Shown piece after piece: positions 30,601 to 39,800 of a stretch of DNA of 64,000 bases (its first letter is position 1; each line of letters starts with the position of its first letter). The notes under the pieces were generated by a model. That model worked only from the letters and a program-made list of their open reading frames with translations. It was not told the origin of the DNA and made no database searches. Position numbers and translations under genes: made by a program. The DNA is from Paraburkholderia silviterrae (GTDB lineage: Bacteria; Pseudomonadota; Gammaproteobacteria; Burkholderiales; Burkholderiaceae): assembly GCF_004353915.1 (NCBI RefSeq), contig NZ_SMRP01000001.1, forward strand, positions 279,593 through 343,592, read 5' to 3'.

Positions 30601-31040
30601 CGGCGCATCGCCTGTTGCATTCTGAGCGCCGCATACAGTGCGCGCTGCGGATGATCCTCGTGCGCGATGGGCGCGCCGAACAACGCGAGGATGCCGTCGC
30701 CGAGCAACTTCGCGACAAAGCCCTCGTAATGATGAACCGCCTCCATCATCAGCTCGATGACGGGAGCGATCAGTCGATGCGCTTCTTCGGGGTCCAGATC
30801 GTAGATCAGCGCAGTCGAGCCAGCCATGTCCGCAAACAGTGCGGTAATGGTCTTACGTTCGCTGACGGCCTTGCCGCGCGCTTCGAGGACCGCCTGTGCC
30901 GCGCGGATTTGCTCAGCCAGATGCGATGGCGTGTAGTCGATGGGCGAAGGTGTGGCTCCCGTGCGAACGAGGACGACACCGCACTGCTCGCAAAATCTGG
31001 CGGCCTCGCGGCATTCAAAGCCGCAATTTGTGCAGCGCAT
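27681..31040 (-). CDS. Class III adenylate cyclase fused to AAA ATPase and TPR region
   Basis: A 1119-residue signalling protein with four parts. A zinc ribbon opens the chain (Cys3, Cys6, Cys17, Cys20). A class III nucleotide cyclase domain spans about residues 60-245, with metal ligands Asp71 (FADMAGST) and Asp115 (LLGDGILALFG), and the transition-state pair Asn190/Arg197 (GNTIHIASRMEA). An AAA/NACHT-like ATPase follows with Walker A GEAGVGKS at 293-300 and a MVFEDLQWLD Walker B. The C-terminal half is TPR-like helical repeats. All catalytic residues are present, so it should make cAMP. The ATPase-TPR part probably senses a partner or ligand. Confidence 0.88.
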   Translation of the reverse strand: MRCTNCGFECREAARFCEQCGVVLVRTGATPSPIDYTPSHLAEQIRAAQAVLEARGKAVSERKTITALFADMAGSTALIYDLDPEEAHRLIAPVIELMMEAVHHYEGFVAKLLGDGILALFGAPIAHEDHPQRALYAALRMQQAMRRHSDRIRLAHAIPLQIRVGVHTGEVVMRSIRKDDLHTDYDPVGNTIHIASRMEAIATPASILVSPSTYRLTEGYFEFKALGQTQVKGVAESLAVYELHGPGALRTRLQVAEQRGLTRFVGRHEEFETLRSALDATKAGRGCVVGVMGEAGVGKSRLFHEFKRAALKGCLVVETFSVSHGKSFALLPLIELLKNYFQISPADDERRCREKVTGRVLTLERSLEDRVPYLLHLLGIGEASPALTRMDSQIRRDRTFEAIARLFVRESVNEPVAMVFEDLQWLDSETQAFLALLVDHVSSGRLMLLLNYRPEYRHDWSDRDCYTPLVLEPLGRADAQGLISALVGDDRTLVAVKQHVLDKTEGNPFFIEEVVRTLAEERVLVGEQGHYRMQAVPLTLHIPTTVQGVLAARIDRLPAAEKDLLQTLAVIGKTFPANLVQYVVELPDDELYTLLTRLERGGFIDEQPAFPAVEYVFKHALTQEVAGNSLLAERRRLVHERTGQALEALFQGHLKDRWNELAHHYSLSGNVPKAVEYLHRAGQQAWQRSANAEAIRQLGMALDLLGGLPETPERADRELALRLAIGPALMAARGWASPEVKATYTRALELCRQAGQTPHLFRAQTGLRMVYQLGAEYKTAKEIAERLLDLAERAHNPAQVMEANYLLGMSLFRLGELTPAHAYLAGLGKLSLLHDAEPLDEEIFAHGRDPRSVGESSLGLVLWHMGYPDEALRRAEQALTRARALHDLVSLGQSLVFKAELHQLRGEPRLTHDCAEAAIDLSTEQGFPTILAWATILDGWALAETGEAEQGMARVRHGLADYEATGARLGRTYFLALLAETCARAGQRDAGLEALAEAMAVVEESGERHHEPELYRLTGELLLLPAGLPTAVASAAVAERDAAEARFNEAIAMAHRRGARSLELRAALSLVGLYLTQGRTSAARRILAPVRDAFTEGFGTADLQRAKARLDELAATDTR

Positions 31041-31181
31041 ATAGTCCCCCGGCTCGTGGGACGCTCTCGATCACCATTAAAATCTCAAACTATCCGGGTA
31101 TCAAGCTGCCTGCAGCGCGTTTTGCGTGCTTTATTTTCATACGAATCGGCGCGTGCAACCTCGCGTTGCATACGCAAGGCA

Positions 31182-32459
31182 CTATCCGTTCCAGGTGCTC
31201 GCCGAAGACAGCGCCATGCGCTTATGCTGCAGGAACCGGCGCACGGCCGGATCGCGCTCCAGGCCGATCGCCAGATCGTACGCGCCGAGCGCTTCGGCCT
31301 TCGCGCCGGCACGTGCCAGCAAATCGGCACGCGCGGCCCAGTACGGCTGGTAGTCGGCCAGCCGCGGATCGTCCGCATACGGCTCGAGCGCGGCGAGCGC
31401 CGCGTGCGGGCCGTCCCGCTCCGCCAGCGCAAGCGCGCGGTTCACCGCAACCACCGGCGAGGCGGCAATCGCGAGCAGCGCGTCGTAGAGCTGCACGATC
31501 TCGTCCCAGTTCGGGCGAAGCGTCCGGCAGCGATGCACATGCGCCGACTGCAGCGCGGCCTCGAGCTGAAAGCGTCCGATTGCATTGAATGCGCTCGCGC
31601 GCAGCAGCAGCGCATCGGCTGCGTCGATCATCGGTGCATTCCATGTCGCCGGATCCTGAGCCGACAGCGGCACATAATCACCCGCCGCATCGCGTCGCGC
31701 ATCGCAACGCGCCTGCGCATACAGCATCAGCGCGAGCAGACCAAGCGTCTCGGGCTCCCCGGGCAGCAATTCGACGAGCAGGTGTGCGAGAAACAGCGCC
31801 TCGCCAGTGAGATCGCGCCGCTCGGTATCGCGGCCAAGCGGGTCGGTCCACCCTTGCGCATACGCCGCATAGACCGCTTCCAGCACCGCAGCAAGCCGGC
31901 CGGGCAACGCTTCGTGCTCGGGCACATTAAACGGAATGCCCGCGTCGCGGATCTTGTTCTTCGCCCGCGCGAGGCGCTTGCTCATCGCGGCGGGAGACAT
32001 CAGGAACGCGGACGCAATCGTCTTCGCTTCGAGCCCCAGCACCACCTGCAACATCAACGGCGTGCGAATCGCGACGTCGATCGCTGGGTGCGTGCACGCG
32101 AACAGCAGCGCGAGCCGCCGGTCGGGCAACGCGGCGGCTTCATCCTCGCCGATCTCGTCGGCGAGGATGGCGAGCTGGTTCGTCACTTCGTCGCCGGCAC
32201 GGCGATGGCGCGCGCCGTCGATCGCCCGGCGGCGCGCAACCGTCATCAGCCACGCTTCGGGATTGGCGGGACAGCCGCGTGCCGGCCAGTCCGCGAGCGC
32301 GGCCGCGAACGCGTCGGCCAGCGCGTCCTCGGCCGCGGCAACGTCGCGCGTGCGCATCGCCAGCAGCGCGACGAGCTTGCCGTAGCTGCGGCGAGCGACG
32401 GCCTCAGCCATCGCCTGCGCGGCGCCGTCCGCGTCACGAGCGCCGCCGGACGCACTCAT
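31182..32459 (-). CDS. ECF sigma factor with C-terminal TPR region (ECF42-like)
   Basis: A 425-residue RNA polymerase sigma factor. The N-terminal sigma2 region holds ALADAFAAALADWPARG and PEAWLMTVARRRAIDGARH; sigma4 follows with LMLQVVLGLEAKTIASAFLM and SPAAMSKRLARAKNKIRD. From about residue 190 a long helical extension shows TPR-like pairs (ALLAIAASPVVAVNRALAL, LADYQPYWAARADLLARAG). This layout plus the overlapping DGPF/YCII gene defines the ECF42 group. No anti-sigma gene is present; the extension is thought to control activity. It overlaps the YCII gene by ATGA. Confidence 0.9.
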   Translation of the reverse strand: MSASGGARDADGAAQAMAEAVARRSYGKLVALLAMRTRDVAAAEDALADAFAAALADWPARGCPANPEAWLMTVARRRAIDGARHRRAGDEVTNQLAILADEIGEDEAAALPDRRLALLFACTHPAIDVAIRTPLMLQVVLGLEAKTIASAFLMSPAAMSKRLARAKNKIRDAGIPFNVPEHEALPGRLAAVLEAVYAAYAQGWTDPLGRDTERRDLTGEALFLAHLLVELLPGEPETLGLLALMLYAQARCDARRDAAGDYVPLSAQDPATWNAPMIDAADALLLRASAFNAIGRFQLEAALQSAHVHRCRTLRPNWDEIVQLYDALLAIAASPVVAVNRALALAERDGPHAALAALEPYADDPRLADYQPYWAARADLLARAGAKAEALGAYDLAIGLERDPAVRRFLQHKRMALSSASTWNG

Positions 32460-32827
32460 GCCCCAGATGGCGCTTCGTAAGGCGCTGTCCAGACCGGACG
32501 CACTTCCATGATGCCGTGCGCCGCGCCGGGACAACGCGAAGCCCACGCGAGAGCCGCATCCAGGTTGGGCACGTCGATCAGGTAGTAGCCGGCGAGCTGC
32601 TCCTTCGAATCGGAATACGGCCCATCGAGCACCTGCGGCTTGCCGTCGACGAGCCGCACCGTGGTGGCCGCGTTCGTGTGCTGCAGCCGGTTGGCGCCGA
32701 CCAGCGCGCCTGCCTTGCCCAACGACTCGGTGTACGCCTGATACGCGGCGACGCCTTGCTGCCGCTCGCTGTCGCTCATCTGGGCCCAGCCGTTTTCTTC
32801 TGAATAAATCATCAACAGGTATTGCAT
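32456..32827 (-). CDS. DGPF/YCII-related protein
   Basis: A 123-residue dimeric alpha-beta barrel protein of the YCII group. It opens MQYLLMIYSEENGW and has the group's signature LDGPYSDSKEQLAGYYLIDV in residues 67-86, a DGPY variant of DGPF. The start at 32827 has GGAGG six bases upstream. The stop overlaps the sigma factor start. Such proteins are the usual genomic partners and likely targets of ECF42 sigma factors; their reaction is not established. A candidate ECF-type promoter lies about 50 bases upstream of the start codon. Confidence 0.9.
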   Translation of the reverse strand: MQYLLMIYSEENGWAQMSDSERQQGVAAYQAYTESLGKAGALVGANRLQHTNAATTVRLVDGKPQVLDGPYSDSKEQLAGYYLIDVPNLDAALAWASRCPGAAHGIMEVRPVWTAPYEAPSGA

Positions 32828-32880
32828 ATGAGCCTCCATCATCGGTTGATGGCGGGTGATTGCATCGCGCCGCCATTTCA

Positions 32881-32909
32881 ATGACGCGCGGGCCGGGTGC
32901 TGATGGACA
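32881..32909 (-). promoter_or_regulatory. Candidate ECF-type promoter upstream of the YCII gene
   Basis: On the minus strand TGTCCA (32904-32909), a 17-base spacer and CGTCAT (32881-32886). This is close to the TGTCGA / CGTC pattern that I recall for ECF42 promoters. It implies positive autoregulation of the YCII-sigma operon. Confidence 0.45.
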
Positions 32910-33042
32910 AGCGGCGCAAAAAATTTCGCACGACCCGCGAAGGTGTCGAAGGCGGCGAACAGGCGTTTGGAGCGCGCGGCCGCCTGTCTCGATTCTGGCA
33001 TCGCCGTTGTGGATCAAAGGAAATTAATTTTCGCATCGGCAC

Positions 33043-33071
33043 TTGACAATCTATCTGCTAGTAGATAAATT
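33043..33071 (+). promoter_or_regulatory. Promoter of tetR with embedded operator
   Basis: A consensus -35 TTGACA (33043-33048), exactly 17 bases, then -10 TAAATT (33066-33071). The spacer and -10 box contain a palindrome, CTATCT-N6-AGATAA (33051-33068), the same pattern as at 33707 and 33787. A repressor bound here would block its own promoter. Confidence 0.75.
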
Positions 33072-33078
33072 AGAACCC

Positions 33079-33645
33079 ATGGAAACGAAACTGACAGTGC
33101 GCGAACAAGTTGTGGACCACGCGATCACGTTGATGATGCTGCGCGGCTACAACGGGTTCAGCTACCGCGACCTGTCGGAGCTCGTGGGCGTGAAGACGTC
33201 GAGCATCCACTACTATTTCCCGTCGAAAGACGACCTGGTGCTCGAAGCCGTGAGCCAGTACAGCGACGAGGTCATGCACGCCCTGCAGGCGGTGGACCCC
33301 GCGCTGCCGGCAAACGAAAAGCTCGCCATGTACACGCGGCTGTTCGGCAAGACGCTCGGCGACGGCAACCAGATCTGCCTGTGCGGCATGCTGGCCGCCG
33401 ACATCGAGACGCTGCCCGAGACGGTGCGTCAGGCGGTGCAGGCGTTCTTCCGCGCCAACGAGTCGTGGCTCGCGAAAGTGCTGGAGCAAGGCGTCAAGGA
33501 AGGCACGCTGGTGGCCAAAGGCAAGCCCGAAAGCGCGGCGCGCACGTTGTTCGCGGCGCTGCAGGGCAGCGTGCTGGCGAGCCGCCTGTTTCATACGAAG
33601 GCGCGCCTCGAAGATGTGGAAGCAACGTGGAAAACCGTCTCCTGA
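33079..33645 (+). CDS. TetR/AcrR family regulator
   Basis: A 188-residue repressor. The N-terminal helix-turn-helix reads VREQVVDHAITLMMLRGYNG and continues FSYRDLSELVGVKTSSIHYYF. The C-terminal ligand domain includes GDGNQICLCGMLAADIETLP and ends in the TLFAALQGSVLASRLF helix of the YcdC/AcuR-like group with a Cys pair (CLC) that could sense thiol-reactive compounds. The ATG at 33079 lies 8 bases past the -10 box, so the leader is very short. It is divergent from the ECF operon and 317 bases before ohr. Confidence 0.9.
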   Translation: METKLTVREQVVDHAITLMMLRGYNGFSYRDLSELVGVKTSSIHYYFPSKDDLVLEAVSQYSDEVMHALQAVDPALPANEKLAMYTRLFGKTLGDGNQICLCGMLAADIETLPETVRQAVQAFFRANESWLAKVLEQGVKEGTLVAKGKPESAARTLFAALQGSVLASRLFHTKARLEDVEATWKTVS

Positions 33646-33671
33646 TGGGGACGATCGGAAATATTTGAACG

Positions 33672-33692
33672 AAGGCGGCTCGCCGCCTTTTT
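33672..33692 (+). terminator. Intrinsic terminator of tetR
   Basis: A 7-bp stem AAGGCGG (33672-33678), loop CTCG, CCGCCTT (33683-33689), running into TTTTT. It lies 27 bases after the tetR stop. Confidence 0.85.
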
Positions 33693-33706
33693 GTGGGGCA
33701 AGTTAT

Positions 33707-33724
33707 CTATCTTTTAATAGGTAG
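33707..33724. promoter_or_regulatory. Operator copy 2 (CTATCT-N6-AGGTAG)
   Basis: An 18-bp palindrome with one mismatch between arms (33707-33712 and 33719-33724). It has the same arm sequence and spacing as the element in the tetR promoter. Confidence 0.6.
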
Positions 33725-33786
33725 AATCAGTTTCGAAGCAACCCGATGCAGGCGGAGTAAGGTATGTTTCTGCTTTGCCCATGCAT

Positions 33787-33804
33787 CTATCTAGTCATAG
33801 ATAG
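33787..33804. promoter_or_regulatory. Operator copy 3 (CTATCT-N6-AGATAG)
   Basis: An 18-bp palindrome with perfect 6-bp arms (33787-33792 and 33799-33804), the best copy of the three. It lies 159 bases before the ohr start codon. Confidence 0.65.
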
Positions 33805-33962
33805 CATCAGGCAGATGGCAATCATGCTTACGCCACGAATGACCGCTATTGTCGTTGTAACGCCGTAGTACAGCATGTCGCGAAGACCGCAGTCGGTCTG
33901 GACGACTAATGATTCAACACCCGCAGTCCAACTGCTGCATTGCTCACTCAGGAGAGCCAGTC

Positions 33963-34388
<426 letters not shown>

Positions 34389-34442
34389 CGGCGCGCCGGT
34401 AGTTTTGCCGATTTGTTTTCCCGGTTTCCGATTGGAACGGTC

Positions 34443-34507
34443 GGGCCGCGCAGGTCGGACCACGCCAGGCTCACTTGCCTGCGTGGTCCGGCCCGCGCGG
34501 CCCTTAT
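34443..34507 (+). terminator. Large intrinsic terminator after ohr
   Basis: A near-perfect 61-base inverted repeat. Outer arms are GGGCCGCGC (34443-34451) and GCGCGGCCC (34495-34503). Inner arms pair GGACCACGC with its complement. It is followed by TTATTGTTTT on the plus strand. It also separates ohr from the convergent recD gene. Confidence 0.75.
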
Positions 34508-34552
34508 TGTTTTCGCTTTATCGGATGGGAAACCCTCATCGGCCGTCCGGCC

Positions 34553-36835
34553 TCACTGAGCCCCGGCGTCGTGGGCAAGCCCCGCCATCAAGCCGCTCGC
34601 GCGCTGGACCTTCGCCTGAACCGCGCGGTCGAGCACGGAGCGTCCCTCGGGAAGCGCCAGCGTAAGAAACGCACGCGCGCGCGTGATGCCGGTGTAGACG
34701 AGCTCCCGCGTGAGGATCGGACTGTAGGTATCGGGCAGCACGAGGGCCGCGTGCGTGAACTCCGAGCCCTGGGACTTGTGGACGGTGAGCGCAAACACGG
34801 TCTCGACACCCTGCAGCCGGCTCGGCGACACCCATTTCACCCCGAGCGTGCCGTCACCGGCCGGGAACGCCACGCGCAGCACCGGGGGCGCGCCCGCTTC
34901 CACCGGCAGATCGAGCGCGATGCCGATATCGCCGTTCATCAAGCCGAGCTCGTAGTCGTTATGCGTGACGAGCACCGGCCGGCCCGCGTACCAGTCGCCG
35001 AGCGGCTCGATCAGCCCCTCCTCCTGCAAAATCCGCGCGACGCGCCGGTTGAGCCCTTCCACGCCCCATGCGCCGCGGCGCAACGCGCACAGCAACTGGA
35101 ACTCGGTATGCGCCTTCAACACCGCGGCCGCCCATTCGGACAGCGCCTCGGGCGACGCGCCCGGCGCGGGACGCAAGGCGCGCATCGTCACCAGGTAGTG
35201 CCGGTAGCCGCGCCGCTGCGCGCCCCCATCGGGTACGTCGCGCGCGTCGTGCTGTTGCGGCGCCTCGCTCACGACGCCGTCGACGATGAGTGCGCGCAGC
35301 GGCGCGTCGTCGTGCGCAGGACAAACGAGCCGAGCGAGATCCGCGTAGCCATGCCGCCAGATTTTTGCCACCCCCGTGGCGTCGCCCACGTTGACGAGAT
35401 CGGCCAGTGCGCCGATCCCGCTTTCCGATGCGAAACGATGACTCTCGCGCAGCATGGCCACGGCCTGATCGAGTGGCGTGCCGCGCGCATCGAGCATCGC
35501 GACATCGATCCGCTCGCCCGTCGCGGCCTCGAGCCAGCTGCGCGACGCCTGCGTGTAGTGCCCTTCGCGCGCGCGGTTGCAGAGCTCGCCCAGCACCGCG
35601 CCCGCTTCCACCGAGGCCAATTGATCCTTGTCGCCGAGCAGGACGAGACGCGCCGTGGGCGGCAAGGCATCGAGCACTGCCGCCATCATCTCGAGATCGA
35701 CCATGGAGGCCTCGTCGATCACGAGCACGTCGACAGGCAGCGGATTGCCCGCGTCGTGGCGAAAGCGCCGGCTGCCCGGCCGCGTGCCCAGCACGCGGTG
35801 CAACGTCGTCACCACGGTGGGAATCGCGCTGCTTAGCGCGGCGGCGTCCACCTGCTGCGCGAGCGCCTCGAACGGCAGCCGTGCAACGGCACCCGCGATC
35901 GATTCGTTCAGGCGTGCCGCCGCCTTGCCCGTGGGCGCCGCGAGGCGAATCCGCAGCGGCCGCCCGCCGGGGTTCTGCGGACTCGCAGCGCGGCCGAGCG
36001 CCAGCGTCTGCAGCAACGCGAGCAACTTCACGACCGTGGTCGTCTTGCCGGTGCCGGGACCACCCGTGATGATGCTGAAGGCGCTGCGCGCCGCGAGCGC
36101 ACAGGCGAGCTTCTGCCAGTCCGTGCCTTTCGCATCGGCGCGGCGCGGCGCAAACAGCGCGTCGAGCGCCGCACGCGCGAGCGCTGGGGGCAACTCGGCC
36201 TCGAGCCGGGCGCCCTGCGCGAGCCGCGCTTCGATACCCGCACGCACATCCTGCTCGTACTGCCAGTAGCGGCGCAGATAGAGCCGCGTGCCCGCCAGCA
36301 CGAGCGGCGTATTGCCTTGCTCGCGGCCGACCAGGTCGGGTAGGTCAAGCGCGCTCAGCCACTGCGTGAGCGTCACGCCAGCCAGCACCTCGGCGGGCGG
36401 CAAGGGCGGCTCATCGGGCAACTGCGCAGTGGGCAGTTGCGGGCCATCCGGCGGCAACGAAAGCGCGAAGGCCGGATCGTCGAGCGTCGCGTGCAGGTCG
36501 AGGCAAACGTGCCCACGCCCCAGCTGGTGGCTCGCGAGCGCCGCGGCCAGCAACAACAGCGGCGGCGCATCGGGCGCCTCGTCCAGCAGAAAGCGGGCGA
36601 AGGCGCCGTCGAGCGTACGCAGCCAGCCGCGCTCGACCCAACGGCCGAGGGTGGCGAGCATCTGCGCAGACGATTCGCATGCCGTTGCGCTCACAACCAC
36701 ATCGGGTTGCATGGAGCTGCGCACCGGCTCCTCCGGCGTCTCGCCCTGGCCGCCATCGAATTGCTCGAACAGATCCCCGGTCACGCCGATGCCATCTTTC
36801 GGCCCGCGTGCCCCCGTGGTACGTCGCTTCGTCAT
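34553..36835 (-). CDS. recD: Exodeoxyribonuclease V subunit alpha (RecD)
   Basis: The 5'-3' motor helicase subunit of RecBCD, which processes double-strand ends. The protein has 760 residues, longer than the 600 of E. coli RecD, because of an extended N-terminal part (about the first 200 residues) and insertions. The Walker A GGPGTGKTT lies at 258-266. Further helicase motifs are VLVIDEASMVDLEMM, LVLLGDKDQLASVEAG and, near the end, TVHKSQGSEFTHAALVLP. The start overlaps the recB stop by ATGA. It is the last gene of the recC-recB-recD operon. Confidence 0.95.
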   Translation of the reverse strand: MTKRRTTGARGPKDGIGVTGDLFEQFDGGQGETPEEPVRSSMQPDVVVSATACESSAQMLATLGRWVERGWLRTLDGAFARFLLDEAPDAPPLLLLAAALASHQLGRGHVCLDLHATLDDPAFALSLPPDGPQLPTAQLPDEPPLPPAEVLAGVTLTQWLSALDLPDLVGREQGNTPLVLAGTRLYLRRYWQYEQDVRAGIEARLAQGARLEAELPPALARAALDALFAPRRADAKGTDWQKLACALAARSAFSIITGGPGTGKTTTVVKLLALLQTLALGRAASPQNPGGRPLRIRLAAPTGKAAARLNESIAGAVARLPFEALAQQVDAAALSSAIPTVVTTLHRVLGTRPGSRRFRHDAGNPLPVDVLVIDEASMVDLEMMAAVLDALPPTARLVLLGDKDQLASVEAGAVLGELCNRAREGHYTQASRSWLEAATGERIDVAMLDARGTPLDQAVAMLRESHRFASESGIGALADLVNVGDATGVAKIWRHGYADLARLVCPAHDDAPLRALIVDGVVSEAPQQHDARDVPDGGAQRRGYRHYLVTMRALRPAPGASPEALSEWAAAVLKAHTEFQLLCALRRGAWGVEGLNRRVARILQEEGLIEPLGDWYAGRPVLVTHNDYELGLMNGDIGIALDLPVEAGAPPVLRVAFPAGDGTLGVKWVSPSRLQGVETVFALTVHKSQGSEFTHAALVLPDTYSPILTRELVYTGITRARAFLTLALPEGRSVLDRAVQAKVQRASGLMAGLAHDAGAQ

Positions 36836-39800
36836 ACTGCGTCCTCCAACGCGCCGTGATGCGCGAACAGCGCATCGAGTTGCTCGATCAGCTCGCGCGG
36901 CGGGCGCTCGCAATGCAGCCCCTGGCTCGGCGCGTGGCCGCCGCGCAGGAACATGTAGACCGCGCCGCCCACGTGACGGTCGTAGTCGTAGTCGGGCAGG
37001 CGTGACTTGAGCAGGCGGTGGAGCGCGAACAGATAGAGCACGTACTGCAATTCATAGCGCGAATGGAGGATTTGAGAGCGCATCTTTGCCGCTGTATACG
37101 ACGCGTCGTCGGGTCCCAGCCAGTTCGACTTGTAGTCGGCCACGTAGTAGCGGCCTTCGTGAATAAACACGAGATCGATGAAGCCCTTGAGCATGCCGTT
37201 CAGCCGCGCTGCATCGAGTGGTGGGCGAGCAGCGCCGTCGAGCGTCAGCGCCGTGACGAGCGCATCGAGTTCCTGCGTGTCCACCTTGTGCACTGCGACC
37301 CAGAACTCCATTTCGGCCATATAGGACGACTTGTCGAGCGCAGCAAGCACGACGGGCGGCACCGCCTCGCCATCGAATGCCGGCAAATGCAACGGCATGC
37401 TAATGAACTCCCGCATCCACTGCGTGAGCGTGTCGATCCAGCGATCCCAGCCGCGCATGCTGCAGCGGCGCGCGATCATGTCGCGCAATCGCGCGCCCTC
37501 CTTGTCTTGCGCGATCTCCGCGAAGCCCTCGTTCGCCACCCATTCCATCAACTCATGCAGGAAGCTGCCTGCGTCGGCACCGCGCGCGAAGCCGTGCATC
37601 GGCGCGTCCGCCGGCGCAATGGCGTTGGCCTCGGGCACCGCAAGCGCGGCGTCATCATCGGCGGGCGCGCTTGCGCCCAGCAGTTCGAGGAACACGTCTT
37701 CGCCGCGCGTGTCGGGCGCCGTGCGCGCCTCTTCCTCAGCGTGCGCGGCAAAGGCGTCCTGCGCACCTTCCACCGTCTTCAGGCTCGAATAGCTCGCGAT
37801 CCACCACGGTATGCGCGTGCGGCGCGGAAACGTGCGTGCACGTCCGCGTACCGCGCCCGGCCCTTGCTGTGCGAAGACTTCGTTGCCAGGCTCCGGCGCC
37901 TGCGCCACGGCGATATCCGTGCACGATCCACGCAACGTCTCGAGCAACGTCGCGCTCTGGTCCGCCGGCAATGCCGCGCCGCCGCCCACGAGGTAGCCGA
38001 ACGCGCTCGACTCCACGCTTTGCACGGGCGCATAGCCGATCCACGTCGCGTAGCGCGCGCGCGTGAGCGCGACGTACAACTTGCGCAGGTCCTCGCCAAG
38101 CCGTTCGCGGTCGGCCTGTTCGAGCACGCGCGGGTCCGCTTCGAGCGTGACACGCAGATCGCCGTCTTCATCGTGCCACTTGAACGGCACGTCGTCGGCC
38201 TTCACGGCGCGATGCGCGCATGCGAACGGCAAGAACACGAGCGGATATTCAAGACCTTTCGACTTGTGGATCGTCACCACCTGCACGAGCCCCGCATCGC
38301 TTTCGAGCCGCAGCTGGCGCGCATCGCCTCCACCGCCCGCCCCTTCGTCTTCGCGCTGCTCGTCTAGATAGCGGATCAGCGCATGCTCGCCGTCGAGCTG
38401 CGTGCTCGCCTGCTGAAGCAGCTCGGCCAGATGCAGCAGATTCGTGAGCGCGCGCTCGCCATTGAGGCCCGAAGCCGCGCTCTGCCAGAGCAGGCGCTGC
38501 GGCACGTGAAAGTCGTTGAGCAGACGCCGCAGCATCGGCAGCACGCCCTTCTTGCGCCACACCTCGCGATAGCCGCGGAATTGCAGCACCCGCGCTTCCC
38601 ATGCAATCTCGTCGTGGCCGAGCGCATCGAGCTCGCTCCAACCGAGACCGAGCGAAGCCGTTGCGAGCGCGCTGCGCACGAGGCGCCCATCGTCGGGTTC
38701 CGCGCAGGCGCCGAGCCAGTAACGCAATTCCTCTGCCTGCGGCGTTTGATAGACGGAATCGCGATCGGACAGATAGACACTGCGCACGCCACGCTGCGCG
38801 AGCGCGTCGCGAATTGCGCGCGCCTCGTCGCGATTGTTCACGAGCACGGCCATGTCCGCAGGCCGCAAGGGCCGCAGCCCGTGCTCGCCTTCGAAGCCCG
38901 CCTGCTGTGCCTGGCCCAGGTTGAGAAAGCGCACCATCTCGGTCGCGCAGCTCGCGGCCATGCTTGCAAAGTAAGCGGTCTTGCTCAACGGCTTGCCGTC
39001 TTCCGTGGCGGGCAGCCACCAGACATTGAGCGCCGCAAGCGCCTTGCCGGCCGCCTCCAGCTCGTCGGCGCGGCCATGCGCGTCCGCGGCGACGAACGGC
39101 AACGCGTTCGTCTCGCCTTGCGCGCCGCGAAACAGAAATGCACCGCTTCCTTCGGGGCGCAATTCCGCCGCTTCGAAGCATCGATTCACCGCGTCGACCA
39201 TCGCACGCGTGGAGCGGAAGTTCTTCTTGAGCGTGTAGAGGCGCCCCGCGCACGCGCGCCGCGCGCGCAAGTAGGTATAAATATCGGCGCCGCGAAACGC
39301 ATAAATCGCTTGCTTCGGATCGCCAATCAATATGATGGCCGTCTCGCTGCGATTCGCTTCGATGTCGTAGACGGCATCGAAGATCTGATACTGCACCGGA
39401 TCGGTATCCTGGAACTCGTCGATCAGCGCAACCGGATACTGCTTGCGAATGATCTCGGCAAGACGCGGCCCGTTCGGCTTTTTCAACGCCGCGAGCAGGC
39501 GCGTGAGCAGGTCGTCGAAGCCCATTTGCGAACGACGGGCCTCTTCTTGCTCGAAGCGGTGCGCCACCCATCGCGCCGCGTGGCAGAGAATGGGCAGCTT
39601 CGCCTCCGGGCGCGCGGCGAGCGCCTCACGCAAGGTCTCCATCGCGCAGAAGCAGGCGTGTGCCGGCGGCGCGCCGTCCTTCCAGATTTCGGCGAGGCCG
39701 GCAGGCGTGAGACGCGTCCAGACCGCCGCGTCGTCCTTGAAGCCCGGGTGCGTGCTCTGCGGGTCGTTCGCCCATTCGCGCAGCTTGCCGAACCACGTTT

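Larger units (their letters stand above)
33693..33962. other. ohr upstream region carrying two operator copies
   Basis: The 270 bases between the tetR terminator and ohr. No gene fits here. The region is AT-richer than average and holds two palindromes described separately. A weak promoter-like pair (TTGCCC, 17 bases, TAGATA) overlaps the second palindrome. Confidence 0.5.

Noticed and set aside
34443..34507. Inverted repeat as an IS end
   Set aside because: Single copy, followed by a T-rich tail right after a gene, so a terminator is the simpler reading.
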